Below, in pieces: positions 36,001 to 43,671 of a stretch of 64,000 bases of DNA. This DNA is from CAVUCH01 sp963697705 (lineage in GTDB: Bacteria > Acidobacteriota > Vicinamibacteria > Vicinamibacterales > JAENWD01): positions 372,001 through 436,000 of the forward strand of contig CAVOPA010000019.1 in NCBI GenBank assembly GCA_963697705.1, in the 5' to 3' direction. The translations under genes and the position numbers were made by a program. A model generated the notes under the pieces. The model saw only the letters and a list, made by a program, of their open reading frames with translations, made no database searches and was not told the DNA's origin. Numbering within the stretch: position 1 is the first letter of the stretch; every line of letters begins with the position of its first letter.

Positions 36001-37578
36001 GAGCGCCCACTCGAGCACACGGTGGTACAGGCGATCGAGCCGATCGTAGGCCTGACCCCAGCGTTCGAGCAGCCGGCCGGTGCGCGTGCGCATCCGCTCC
36101 TCGGGCGGGATGTAGCGCACGAAGCGCGACGACAGCATCGGGTCGAGCGTGAACGCGACGAGCAGCGACATCGACACGGCGAAGGCAATCGTGAGCGCGA
36201 ACGACTTGAAGAACTGCCCGACGATGCCCGTCATGAAACCGACGGGCAGAAAGACGGCGAGAATCGTGAGCGTCGTGGCCATGACGGCCAGGCCGATCTG
36301 CGCGGTGCCGTTCTGGGCGGCGGTCACCGGGTCCTCGCCCTGTTCCATGTGGCGATAGATGTTCTCGCGCACCACGACGGCATCGTCGATCAGGATGCCG
36401 ATGACGAGCGACAGCGCCATCAACGTCATCATGTTGATGGTGAAGCCCGCGATGTACATGAAGAAGAACGTGGCGATCACCGAGGTCGGCAGCGCGAGCG
36501 CCGAGATCAGCGTCGAGCGCCAGTCGCGCATGAAGACGAAGATCACGAGCACGGCCATCAGCCCGCCGAAGATGATGTGCCGCCGCACTTCGGCGACGTT
36601 GACCTTGATGAAATCGGCGTCGGCGTGGATCTCGTGCACCGTGAGCTGCGGAAAACCGGCGAGAACCCGCTGCAGCGTCTCGCGCACCCGCCGGGAGATC
36701 TCGACGGTGTTCGCGCCCGCCTGCTTGCGGACGGAGAACGACACGGCGTCCTCGCCGTTCAGCCGCGTCGTGCTGGTGCGCTCCTCGTACCCGTCCACGA
36801 CGGCCCCGACGTCCTTCAGGCGCACGGTCGATCCGCCGTCCGAGCGAAGGATCACGTTCTCGATCTCCGCGACGTTCTGGAACTCGCCTTTTGTACGAAA
36901 CGAGATGTTCTGGCCTTCGCGGATGACGGTGCCGGCCGGGACGTCGAGGTTCTCCGTCCCCAGTTTCTCGGCGACGAGGTTCAACGGCAGACCGAGCGCC
37001 TCGAGGCGGCCCGGATCGAGGTTCACCTGGATTTCGCGCACCTGCCCGCCGTTGACGTCGACGGCAGCAACGCCGTCAATCTGTTCGACCAGCGGCTTGA
37101 GCTTGTCTTCGATCAGCCGGCGCGTGACATCCGAGGGCTCAGTGGATCCCACCGCGAAGCTCATGATCGGCAGCGCGGCGACGTCGAAGCGCAGGATCGT
37201 CGGGTCCTCGACGTCCTTGGGCAGCCGGTAGCGGATCGCCGCGACCTTCTCTCGCACCTCGGCGGCGGCGGCTTGCGCATCGATCTCGAGGCGCAGCTCG
37301 ATGCCGACGCGCGACAGCGACTCGCGCGAGTCGGACTCGATCCGCTTGACGCCGTTGATACCGGCGACGGCGTCTTCGATCGGCTTGGTGACGAGCGTCT
37401 CCACTTCTTCCGGTGAGGCGCCTGGATAGACCACCGTCACGTTCACGAAGGGGAAGTTCACATCGGGGAAGAGGTCGATGCCCAGGCGTGTCATCGAGAC
37501 GATCCCGAGCACCATGAAGCTCAGGATCACCATCGTGGCGAAGACCGGGCGGCGGATGGAGAGGTTGGAGATCCACAT
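32971..37578 (-). CDS. RND efflux permease (HAE-1 type), reading frame lacking its normal stop
   Basis: Inner-membrane proton-driven pump. The first about 1,040 residues are a complete RND permease: MWISNLSIRRPVFATMV start, TM4 with GILIDDAVVVREN (paired proton-relay Asp), two porter domains, and the final helices near IGGLITSTLLTLVVVPVSYL. The open frame then continues without stop through a hydrophobic stretch resembling the TolC signal peptide. It runs over the whole TolC gene in the wrong frame (Arg/Ala-rich nonsense) to 32971, where it even enters the PfkB gene. So only about 34430-37578 is functional permease; a stop has been lost or a base is wrong at the junction. Confidence 0.85.
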   Translation of the reverse strand: MWISNLSIRRPVFATMVILSFMVLGIVSMTRLGIDLFPDVNFPFVNVTVVYPGASPEEVETLVTKPIEDAVAGINGVKRIESDSRESLSRVGIELRLEIDAQAAAAEVREKVAAIRYRLPKDVEDPTILRFDVAALPIMSFAVGSTEPSDVTRRLIEDKLKPLVEQIDGVAAVDVNGGQVREIQVNLDPGRLEALGLPLNLVAEKLGTENLDVPAGTVIREGQNISFRTKGEFQNVAEIENVILRSDGGSTVRLKDVGAVVDGYEERTSTTRLNGEDAVSFSVRKQAGANTVEISRRVRETLQRVLAGFPQLTVHEIHADADFIKVNVAEVRRHIIFGGLMAVLVIFVFMRDWRSTLISALALPTSVIATFFFMYIAGFTINMMTLMALSLVIGILIDDAVVVRENIYRHMEQGEDPVTAAQNGTAQIGLAVMATTLTILAVFLPVGFMTGIVGQFFKSFALTIAFAVSMSLLVAFTLDPMLSSRFVRYIPPEERMRTRTGRLLERWGQAYDRLDRLYHRVLEWALDRPWRVLGMAAVIFIASLSTLGVIGTEFVPKEDRAEFHVLVDLPPGTSFDESVARIADVEREIRRTPEVRQVFSTVGLRGEVRSSEVQVKTTPKAGRKRNIQLIKAEIRERLRQLPFVEAKVADPPMMQGTPYQPPINLYVRGDDMAELQRVNDELLTRLKKVPGAVDVASSLVTGKPEMVARVNRDLAADLGFTMGSVSGQLRGMVEGIVATKLRDGDRQHDVRVRLAPEFRNDFSAIARTPLYSPSGAIVRTADIVGMEPALGPSSISREQRRRQAKIGIDLAGRALGDVTADVTQIASSVKMPPNFEYGYAGDVELMQESASALLLAMILAVAFIYIVLASQFESFLEPGLIMLSLPLAIVGALLLLLAAGHHLGMPAMIGMVMLMGLVTKNAILLVDYTNAVHREEGLSIRDALLKAGPVRLRPIVMTTLAMILGMLPSAIGNGEGGEFRAPISVATIGGLITSTLLTLVVVPVSYLLLARFMAWMKAWRARPRAALPRAVRVAGAVILILLIGGLLAVANAFGQTRPRDSGSVVDGCAWRSDGAVVRSGAADSARAQRVAEGRVRGRSCRRRARRRGASGVPAIGGSVVPIHAGAAVPGDSHPCRHLRSGRTAVPGGVHAAEHHAAEPRPAALHRRAASDCLCGTGLGDRGEPPLARTFPAGGEGARGGDVLPGADARSGRPGSGRGRASRRQLPVDGANPLRCRNGGTPRRAPRGSRSGECAREADSRPERGRDRVPGAPHRAVAAAGDHAGAQGHARRRRDAARAGDPPAHDRYPPGPARARCPPADRHLQRGARERRVEAEPCPDGQPAVPGGRHQRSAECRQSQLRRRVRAPHPAVRDAGGDGAQGDGTRGGPAGRARSPGGDRHRPPRGHQRIHRLARRARDRHHPTQGSGARPGRSVDRSGVVRERRHHVHRAERRAAVAAGNRVGTGAGAVRPDRCRGPRATGGRAVGMQDADAGCGMSYAGLYGGSLGFAGILHPAFCIPHPTIHRVSQSSAHTGR
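33018..33121. repeat. Facing GGATGC / GCATCC word arrays between convergent genes
   Basis: GGATGAGGGATGCAG, then GGATGTAGGATGCCGG on the left (33018-33056), and CATCCCGCATCCTGCATCC with a further GCATCCTGCATCC on the right (33090-33121). This gives a strong inverted structure filling the whole gap between the PfkB and TolC stops. It may act as a bidirectional terminator, although there is no T-tract. Confidence 0.75.
33123..34427 (-). CDS. TolC-family outer-membrane efflux protein
   Basis: About 434 residues of an outer-membrane factor forming the channel of a tripartite pump. It has the doubled OEP architecture: LSFDRALQIALERNESLKAG near residue 25, a long helical hairpin with QPLYTGGRLRTAY near 110, and the second repeat (RPDLRALGARRQTATYSVAL, then IPLFATPGAMARKATALAEV). 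The ATG used lacks a signal peptide. Just upstream, in the RND frame, VILILLIGGLLAVANAFGQ looks exactly like one, so the true N-terminus is probably disrupted by a one-base shift near 34400. It is the last gene of the tetR-adaptor-RND-TolC run. Confidence 0.82.
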   Translation of the reverse strand: MRSGRLARATPDPSSMVAPGGAMELSFDRALQIALERNESLKAGYEAVRAGEGRVAEARAAFLPSADLSFQYTPAQQFPVIRIPAGIFGPEEQRFQAAFTRQNIMQLNLVQPLYTGGRLRTAYAAQASATEESRLSLERSRQEVKARVVETFYQALTQDQGVRVAEEGVRLADSFLSMARIRFDAGTAARLDVLRAEVEVANAHAKLIRAQSAVAIAYQALRTALSLPPETTLALKGTLDDGETLPEQATLLHTIDTRPDLRALGARRQTATYSVALANAEWKPSLALTGNLQYQEDGINDLLNAGNRSYAVGFALRIPLFATPGAMARKATALAEVRQVEHGLQAATDIGRLEVTSAYTAWLGAREIVTTQRKAVELAREGLSIAQVSYENGVITSTELNDARQSLLETEWELVQAQYAQIVAAARARLAAGQ

Positions 37579-37586
37579 GGACGTAC

Positions 37587-37622
37587 AGAAAGGGCTAAAG
37601 GCTCAGGGCTAAGGGCTGACGG
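37587..37622. repeat. AGGGCTAA words between adaptor and RND genes
   Basis: AGGGCTAAAGGCTCAGGGCTAAGGGCT occupies most of the 74-nt gap between the RND start and the adaptor stop. It is the same unit family as the array upstream of mtnP, here with one arm only. Confidence 0.6.
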
Positions 37623-37652
37623 CCACGGCCTCACGCGCGCCGCGGCATCTAC

Positions 37653-38813
37653 TCAGTCGTGCCGGACGGGTCGAACGCGCGTGCCGGGTGCGAGGGCGCG
37701 GCGGGCATCGGCAACGATCAGGTCGCCTCCGTTCAGGCCCGACACCACCTGCACGCGAGTGGCGTCGGCGATGCCCTCCGTGACCGGCACGGCCTGCACC
37801 TGCCCGTCGGCGATGCGCAGGACGACGCGCTTACCCTCGCGAAGGCCCACCGCATCGCGCGGCACGGTCACGACCTGCTGCGCCCGGGCCGTCTCGATGA
37901 GTGCCGTCGCGTACATTCCCGACAGGAGCTGGGCGTCGGCGTTCGGCACTCGCACTTCGACGCGGAAGTGACGGTTCTTTGCATCGATCTCCGGCGCGAG
38001 CGCGGCCAGACGCCCGTCGTACACCTCACCGGGTCGCGCCTGCACCGACACCCGCGCCGGCATTCCGGCGCGCAGCCGTCCGGCCTCGAGCTCGGCGACG
38101 CCGGCCTCGAGCTTCAGGATGCGCGTATCCGCGACCGCCACGACGGGCCGATCGCCAGGAGCAACCAGGTTGCCCGGGTCGAAGTTCCGCTCGACGACGA
38201 CGCCGGTGATCGGAGATGTGAGGCTCGCGTCGCGCCGCACCTCGCGCGCCCGGCGGGCGGCCGCCGCCGCCTGCGACAGGTTCGCCTGTGCAAGATCGCG
38301 CTGCGCTTCCGCCGAGCGCTGCGCCGTCTCGGCGGCATCGAGGCGCTGGCGGGGCAGGGCGCCGCGCTCGAACAGGTTGTGGGCGCGTTCGAGCTCCAGC
38401 ACCGCGTTCGCGAGCGCCGCCTCGGCCGAGGCGAGCGCCGCTTTCGCGACGTTCACCGCGGCGTCGGCTGCGTCGACCTGCGTGTCGATCTCGCGAGCGT
38501 CCAGCGTGGCGACCAGTTGGCCGGCTGAGACGTGATCGCCAATCGTCACCAGCACCCGTTCGAGCCGGCCGGGCACCTTCGAGCGGACGTCCACACGGGT
38601 TTGCGGCACGAGGCTGCCCGAGATGGCCAGCGTCTGGGACACGTCGCCGACGCGGGCGTCGGTGGCCGCGACCTCGGTGGCTTCGGGCTCATTCGGCGCC
38701 TTGGCCTCGGCAGTTTCAGACCGACCACAGCCGGCAGCGATGGCGACGACCGCCAACGCCGCGGTCAACGCCACAACGGTACGGGGAACGAGCGACGGGC
38801 TACGCGACATCAT
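37653..38813 (-). CDS. RND efflux periplasmic adaptor (membrane fusion protein)
   Basis: A 386-residue periplasmic lipoprotein-like adaptor. The N-terminus has a lipobox (ALAVVAIAAGCGRSE). The lipoyl halves (GSLVPQTRVDVRSKVPGRL, then TSPITGVVVERNFDPGN) flank an Ala-rich helical hairpin at about 120-200. Beta-barrel and membrane-proximal domains follow (GMPARVSVQARPGEVYDGRL, then LREGKRVVLRIADG). It links the RND permease to the TolC channel. ATG 38813 has an AGGAG Shine-Dalgarno; the next codon is also ATG. It overlaps the end of tetR by 14 nt. Confidence 0.9.
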   Translation of the reverse strand: MMSRSPSLVPRTVVALTAALAVVAIAAGCGRSETAEAKAPNEPEATEVAATDARVGDVSQTLAISGSLVPQTRVDVRSKVPGRLERVLVTIGDHVSAGQLVATLDAREIDTQVDAADAAVNVAKAALASAEAALANAVLELERAHNLFERGALPRQRLDAAETAQRSAEAQRDLAQANLSQAAAAARRAREVRRDASLTSPITGVVVERNFDPGNLVAPGDRPVVAVADTRILKLEAGVAELEAGRLRAGMPARVSVQARPGEVYDGRLAALAPEIDAKNRHFRVEVRVPNADAQLLSGMYATALIETARAQQVVTVPRDAVGLREGKRVVLRIADGQVQAVPVTEGIADATRVQVVSGLNGGDLIVADARRALAPGTRVRPVRHD

Positions 38814-39495
38814 CGATGGCTCCTGCGGTCGAGTGATCGAGGGCGGCGGGCGGGTGGCACTGCTCGGGCACAAAGGTGGTCGACACGCCAGCCTTCAAAC
38901 CGGCCAGCGCCGTCTCGATCGCATCACGGGCCAGCGCATCAGCATCCTCGCCGGGCGAGAGGCGGCAGCAGAGCGCAATGGTGGCGGGCCCGTGGGTAGC
39001 AGCCCAGAGAATGTGGAAGGCCGCTTCGGGGCTGGTTCCGGGCCCGAAGACGCCGGTGTCGATGCACCGCTGGACGACTGCCGACATGCCGCGCGTCATC
39101 TCGAACACGAAAGAGAAACGCTCCCATTGGCGGCTGATCTGTGGGACCGTGCGGTCGAGGAACATCAATTCGAAGTACTGCGGTTGCTCGCGGCTGAAGC
39201 GGTAATACGCCCAGAACAGCCGGCGCAGCGTTTCGAGGGGGTCGGCGTGCTCCTCGAGAATGCGATCTCCCGCCTGGTGGAGCAGACGAAAGCCCTCCTC
39301 GGCGAGGGCGAAAAAGATGTCGTCCTTGGCGGGGAAGTAGCTGTAGATCGCAGCCGGGCTGTACTCGATGCGCTCGGCGAGCTTGCGCATCGATACGTTC
39401 CGGTAGCCTTCCTCGACGAACAACTCGCGTGCCGCCTGTAAGATAGCGGCGCGTACCGTTTCTTTTTCCCGCTCTACCCGCTGCTTGCTTCCCAT
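38800..39495 (-). CDS. TetR/AcrR-family regulator of the efflux operon
   Basis: A 231-residue repressor. The N-terminal DNA-binding domain is textbook TetR: RAAILQAARELFVEEGYRNV, then MRKLAERIEYSPAAIYSYF and KDDIFFALAEEGF. The ligand-binding half has a TetR-C-like segment (ILWAATHGPATIALCCRLSP). It is first in the tetR-adaptor-RND-TolC operon, with its 3' end overlapping the adaptor start, so it probably regulates its own operon. ATG 39495 (MGSKQRVEREK) is preferred to one seven codons upstream. Confidence 0.9.
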   Translation of the reverse strand: MGSKQRVEREKETVRAAILQAARELFVEEGYRNVSMRKLAERIEYSPAAIYSYFPAKDDIFFALAEEGFRLLHQAGDRILEEHADPLETLRRLFWAYYRFSREQPQYFELMFLDRTVPQISRQWERFSFVFEMTRGMSAVVQRCIDTGVFGPGTSPEAAFHILWAATHGPATIALCCRLSPGEDADALARDAIETALAGLKAGVSTTFVPEQCHPPAALDHSTAGAIDDVA

Positions 39496-39560
39496 TCGCC
39501 AGTGCTCCGCATCCAACCAGACGGCCCAAGCGCCGGTGTCGGTGAACGCCGTTTAATAAC

Positions 39561-39573
39561 TTAACTGTGTTAG
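39561..39573 (-). promoter_or_regulatory. Candidate TetR operator upstream of the efflux operon
   Basis: TTAACTGTGTTAG has the dyad TAAC-TGT-GTTA. It lies 66 nt before the tetR start in the only AT-rich patch (39551-39573) of a GC-rich 305-nt gap (39496-39800). The rest of that gap, up to the convergent-side gene end at 39801, shows no gene or repeat. Confidence 0.35.
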
Positions 39574-39800
39574 ACGGCCGCCGCAAGCTGGAGGTTTCAT
39601 CCGGGAATTGCGGTGTGCAGGCGGCCACCTGACCTCAGCTCAGCCGGCTCCGAGGCACAACCGGCTCCACGCCCCGTAGCGCCGGATGCGACGCCGATAC
39701 GGCCCAGTCCCTGACCGCTGAACTGAACCAGAGTGAGGCAAAAGGAAAGTGACGGGCGGAGGGGGCCAGGAAAGGGCCGGCGGCCAGCGTCCAGGCCGGG

Positions 39801-42212
39801 TCAGTGGACGGCGCGGCCGACGAGCACCGACGCGCAGACATAGAAGGTTGCGCCAGCCAGCAGCGTCGCCGAGAACCCCCAGTTCATCGCGATGAAGATG
39901 GCCAGCGTCGCCCCCATCACCGAGAGAGCGCCGTTCATACCCCACGCCCACGGCACGAGCGAGGGCTGACGCGCGTGCAGCAACCGCATGCCTGCCGGCA
40001 GCGCGACTCCGAGCAGCCCGCCCACGGGAGCAAGGAGCACAGTAGCCACCACGATCCTGAGCGAGCGAGGCGCCGGGATGGCGGCGGCAATCACGGCGGG
40101 CAGCAGCCACACCGCGGCAATCGCCGTCACGACGATGGCCAGGAGCGCGACTCGCAGCCGGCGGTGCAGATCGGCGGGGTCGATTGTCCGCGAGAGGTAG
40201 CTGCCGGCGCCCGTGCCGAGCAGCAATGAGAAGAGCGTCACGGTCAGCGAGTACACGGGGTGCCCGAGCAGCAGCACGAACTGCTGCAGCAGCGCGACCT
40301 CCACGAGCATGAAGCCGGCACCAAGCGAGCCGAAGTAGGCGAGCCAGACTGGCCAGCCCGTGCCCAGGGCGCCACGTCCGGTGAGCACCAGCGGCCCGAG
40401 GATGAACAGCGCCACGAGCGCGGCGGAAATGCCCATCAGCGTGAGCAGGGCGCTCAGCCCGTTGCCGAACAGCATGTGGCGGCCGAATGCCACCTGCAGC
40501 TGGTGCTCGAGCCGCGTGGTGTGAAAGAAGAACGGTCGATCGTCGGTCGTGGGGCGAACGTCCTGCATGTAGGTGTCGTAGAACGCGCGGCGATCGCTCG
40601 ACAGCGTCAACCGCGCGTAGTCGTCGAGCGAGGGCTGCAGCAGGCGCTCCCGAGGGTTGGCGGCCGCAAACGCGCGCCCACGATCGGACCGGCGATCGTC
40701 GGGCGCGTAGAGGACGGTGAACGCAAGATCGGACGCGATCCGCCGCAGCGTTGCGATCTCTTCGCTGGTGAAGGCGGTTCGCTTGAAGAGGAACGTGGCG
40801 ACCTTGTCGTGCTGCACGACGGCGACGCGATCCGAGGCCTCACAGCCGCGCCGTGCGCACGCCTCCTGCGCCAGCGAGACGAGTCGAAGGCCGTCGAACA
40901 CCCAGCGCGTGATCGTCACCATTCCCGTGTCGGTGAGGTGATCGAGGTAGTCGGTGAAGGCCTCCACCGTGTAGAGCGAGTTCTCCGACAGCGTGTACGC
41001 GCCGGCCGCCGTGGCGGCCCAGGTATCGACGAGCGACGCCTGCACGATGTCGTATCGGTCGGAGCTCCGTCTCACGAAGCTGCGCCCATCGTCGACCACG
41101 ATCGAGACGTGGGGGTGGGTGTAGACGCCGCCGGAGTAGTCGTGGAACGCGCCCCGCATCACGTCGTCGGCAATGATCGGATTGATCTCCACGCCGTCAA
41201 CGTGCGCCGCGCCGAACAGCAGCGCCGAGAGGAGGTCACGTCCACCACCGGGTCCGATGACGAGCGCGCGAAAGCCAGGTGCGCCGGGTGGCGCCGTGGC
41301 CTGGCGCAGGTGATAGGCGAGCGATGTCAGCTCGTAGCGCAGCGACTCGACATGTGCGAGATCGCCATCGAAACGGACGATCGGGGTCGAGGCCGCCGAG
41401 TCGATGTCCATGAACCGGGTATCGGGCCGCGGGCCGGCATACCGGGGACTCATCGACCAGTCGCCGTGCCCGCGATCGTACACGGCGACCCGCGAGAAGG
41501 AATTCCAGCGGCTGAAGAGCACGCGGTCGCCTCTGTGCCCCTTCGTGTCGCGGACGTCGAAGGGCGCGGCGCTCGAGAGTTGCCCCGCAGCGGGAACCCC
41601 CGCCACGAGCGCGGCGGCTATTGCGATGCGCGCCCGGCGGTCGGGCGCCTGCAGCATCACGGCCGCGATCGCGGCCGTCAGCGACGCGACCAGCACCGCG
41701 CCCGGTGCGCCGACTGTGTTCAGCAGCGGGATCAACAGCAAGCATCCGGCCGCGGCACCCACGAGGTCAGCCGCGTACACCACGTTCACGCCGGTGGCGA
41801 AGCGTGTGAGCGCCAGCGATACGACCGACCCGCCCGCGAAGAACGGCAGCGCGGCGAGCGCGTAGATCGCGAGCATCAGGCGCAGATTCTCTGGTGAGTA
41901 GTTGAGCCCGACCCGGATGCGCACCAGCAGCGCGAGCGCAATCACGGTCACGGCCGAGAACACCAGGGCGTGCCAGGCCAGCAGGCCCGACGGCTCCCGG
42001 GCCAGCAGCCAGCGCCGGGCCACGAACACGTACACGCCGCTGGCGCTCAGCCCGAAGAGGGCAATCGAAATGGCCAGAAACGCGAAGTGGTAATACATCG
42101 TGACCGAGAAAATGCGAGTGAGCGCGAGCTCGGTCATCAGCAGGGCGGCGGAGGTCAGCGCGACTGCCGCGACCGTGCTGCGGCGGAGCGTTGGAGCGTG
42201 CGGTGGTGGCAT
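39801..42212 (-). CDS. Large membrane protein with spermidine-synthase-like methyltransferase fold domain
   Basis: An 803-residue protein. About seven membrane helices cover residues 1-215 (LLMTELALTRIFSVTMYYHF near the start). A cytoplasmic or periplasmic domain at about 230-560 has a Rossmann fold like spermidine synthases (FRALVIGPGGGRDLLSALLF, VDGVEINPIIADDVM, DDGRSFVRRS). A further set of helices follows (LAYFGSLGAGFMLVEVALLQQF). This domain order is common in Acidobacteria and Myxococcota proteins annotated as spermidine synthase-like; polyamine synthesis is unproven. ATG 42212 is used. A TGC-TATACT extended -10 lies about 80 nt upstream. Confidence 0.75.
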   Translation of the reverse strand: MPPPHAPTLRRSTVAAVALTSAALLMTELALTRIFSVTMYYHFAFLAISIALFGLSASGVYVFVARRWLLAREPSGLLAWHALVFSAVTVIALALLVRIRVGLNYSPENLRLMLAIYALAALPFFAGGSVVSLALTRFATGVNVVYAADLVGAAAGCLLLIPLLNTVGAPGAVLVASLTAAIAAVMLQAPDRRARIAIAAALVAGVPAAGQLSSAAPFDVRDTKGHRGDRVLFSRWNSFSRVAVYDRGHGDWSMSPRYAGPRPDTRFMDIDSAASTPIVRFDGDLAHVESLRYELTSLAYHLRQATAPPGAPGFRALVIGPGGGRDLLSALLFGAAHVDGVEINPIIADDVMRGAFHDYSGGVYTHPHVSIVVDDGRSFVRRSSDRYDIVQASLVDTWAATAAGAYTLSENSLYTVEAFTDYLDHLTDTGMVTITRWVFDGLRLVSLAQEACARRGCEASDRVAVVQHDKVATFLFKRTAFTSEEIATLRRIASDLAFTVLYAPDDRRSDRGRAFAAANPRERLLQPSLDDYARLTLSSDRRAFYDTYMQDVRPTTDDRPFFFHTTRLEHQLQVAFGRHMLFGNGLSALLTLMGISAALVALFILGPLVLTGRGALGTGWPVWLAYFGSLGAGFMLVEVALLQQFVLLLGHPVYSLTVTLFSLLLGTGAGSYLSRTIDPADLHRRLRVALLAIVVTAIAAVWLLPAVIAAAIPAPRSLRIVVATVLLAPVGGLLGVALPAGMRLLHARQPSLVPWAWGMNGALSVMGATLAIFIAMNWGFSATLLAGATFYVCASVLVGRAVH

Positions 42213-42579
42213 CCGTGAATGTGTTGGCCGTGATCGGCGCGCGGAACGCGCGTGGGGTGCGTTTCGATTGAACCGAATGCGGAGCCGCGAGTATAGCAAG
42301 CACCAGCGCCGGTCCGGCCTCCGGCGTCACCCGTGGCGGGTCACCCGCGCGTGGGGAACGCAGCTTGCAAGGCCGTGCGCGTTTTGAACCTGATCCCGTC
42401 CGGCCGCGCGGCGGCGGGAGCGCTGGCGCTCGTGATCGCCAGGAGCACTGCGGCGGCAGATCGAGCCGCGAGTCTCACGTTCCAAACCCTCTGCGGGTGC
42501 CCGCTCGGCGCGAGGCCGGCACGCAACCGTAGCCGCCGAGCGACAGACCGCTTCTTGCGTCGCATAGTACAGTCGCGGC
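42213..42579. other. 367-nt gap between divergent genes
   Basis: It holds an extended -10 (minus strand, TGC-TATACT near 42291-42299) for the membrane-protein gene and TACAGT (about 42568-42573) six nt before the GTG of the DUF2085 gene. A small CGCGC-GGAA-GCGCG hairpin lies near 42238. Nothing coding or RNA-like was found. Confidence 0.5.
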
Positions 42580-43083
42580 GTGGCGAGCCGAGGCGATCGA
42601 TTCGCGGCGCGTGTGTCTGTCGCACTTCTCATCACTACAATTCTGTGGGCCGTAGCGGTCGTGGCTGCACCACGGCTTGCGATGAGCGCAACACCAGGGT
42701 CGCCTGCCGTGTTTGCGTCTGCAGCCGTGTACGGGGTCGGCGCCATCGTCTGTCACCAGCGCCCGGAGCGCTCCTTTCACACAGGCGGAATTCGGTGGCC
42801 CGTCTGCGCGCGTTGCGCCGGTCTGTACGTGAGCGCTGGCGCTACCGCTGCGCTCGTCCTCCTCACCGGCCCGTGGCGGCTCCAAGCGCCCATCGGACGG
42901 ACGCGGCTTGTCCCGCTCGCCCTGATCGCCTCCGTGCCGACCGTTATCAGCTGGCTCGGCGAACGGGTTGACGTGTTCGCAACAGGCAACGCGCTGCGCG
43001 CCACGCTCGCGGCGCCACTCGGCTGTGCCGTCGCGGCGTTGCTCGCGCACGCGTGGCGAACGGCTGGGCAGCGCGGTAACTGA
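42580..43083 (+). CDS. DUF2085 membrane protein
   Basis: A 167-residue protein with about four membrane helices. The DUF2085 signature is present near residue 58: CHQRPERSFHTGGIRWPVCA followed by RCAGLYVSAGA, with the paired Cys (CxRC) likely to bind a metal or haem-like ligand. Function of the family is unknown. The GTG start lies 6 nt after a TACAGT -10-like box. It is first of four small membrane genes in a row. Confidence 0.75.
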   Translation: MASRGDRFAARVSVALLITTILWAVAVVAAPRLAMSATPGSPAVFASAAVYGVGAIVCHQRPERSFHTGGIRWPVCARCAGLYVSAGATAALVLLTGPWRLQAPIGRTRLVPLALIASVPTVISWLGERVDVFATGNALRATLAAPLGCAVAALLAHAWRTAGQRGN

Positions 43084-43097
43084 GGTAGACTTACAGT

Positions 43098-43490
43098 GTG
43101 CGTGAAGCGACAGTCGAGCGTGTACAGACGGTGAATCCGTATCTGGTCTGCGTGGCCGCGTGGGCGATTCCAGGAGCGGCCCACCTGTGGTTCGGGCGGC
43201 GCGCCAAGGGGTTGGTGTTCCTCATCGCCTTACCGCTGATGTTCGGTATCGGCCTGGCACTGCAGGGTCGCCTGTTTCCTTTCGAGATCAGCCAGCCGCT
43301 GGTGGCGCTGGCTGCCGTTGCCGATGTGGGAATGGGCGTGCCCTACCTGGTGGCCCGCACCCTGTCTGCGGGTGCAGGAACTGTCGTCGCGCCCACCTAC
43401 GAGTACGGCAACGCGTTCCTGATCGTAGCGGGGCTGCTGAACCTGCTCGTCGTCACCGACGCCTGGGACATCGCGCTCGGCCGGAAGTAA
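43098..43490 (+). CDS. DUF6677-like small membrane protein
   Basis: A 130-residue protein with about four hydrophobic segments and the opening NPYLVCVAAWAIPGAAHLWFG, then GRRAKGLVFLIALPLMFGIG, as in acidobacterial DUF6677-type proteins. The GTG start follows TAGACT by 6 nt. It sits 14 nt after the DUF2085 gene and 7 nt before the next small gene, so these are probably one transcript. Function unknown. Confidence 0.7.
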   Translation: MREATVERVQTVNPYLVCVAAWAIPGAAHLWFGRRAKGLVFLIALPLMFGIGLALQGRLFPFEISQPLVALAAVADVGMGVPYLVARTLSAGAGTVVAPTYEYGNAFLIVAGLLNLLVVTDAWDIALGRK

Positions 43491-43497
43491 CGCTCCC

Positions 43498-43671
43498 ATG
43501 CACAGCCATCTCGTCCTGCTGGTCATCTTTTCGTTCCTGGTGGCGCTCGTGTTCGCGATGCTCCTCAGAGACGAGCCGCGCGATCAGCTCCGCTTCGGCG
43601 GAATGGTTTTTGGTGGCTTCGTCGCCAGCGCCATCGTTCTGGGATGGCTGATGTATCCGTTCCCAGTCTAG
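43498..43671 (+). CDS. 57-residue two-helix membrane protein
   Basis: A short frame starting ATG 43498 and ending TAG 43671. The product begins MHSHLVLLVIFSFLVALVFA (one helix), has a charged turn (LLRDEPRDQLRF) and a second helix (MVFGGFVASAIVLGWLMYPF). Start and stop fit neatly between the DUF6677-like and VanZ-like genes, the latter overlapping by 28 nt. The clean two-helix hairpin and tight packing argue that it is real. No family was recognised. Confidence 0.65.
   Translation: MHSHLVLLVIFSFLVALVFAMLLRDEPRDQLRFGGMVFGGFVASAIVLGWLMYPFPV

Noticed and set aside
39635..39841. A 68-codon minus-strand frame next to the membrane-protein gene
   Set aside because: No Shine-Dalgarno, low-complexity composition and overlap with the end of a well-supported gene.
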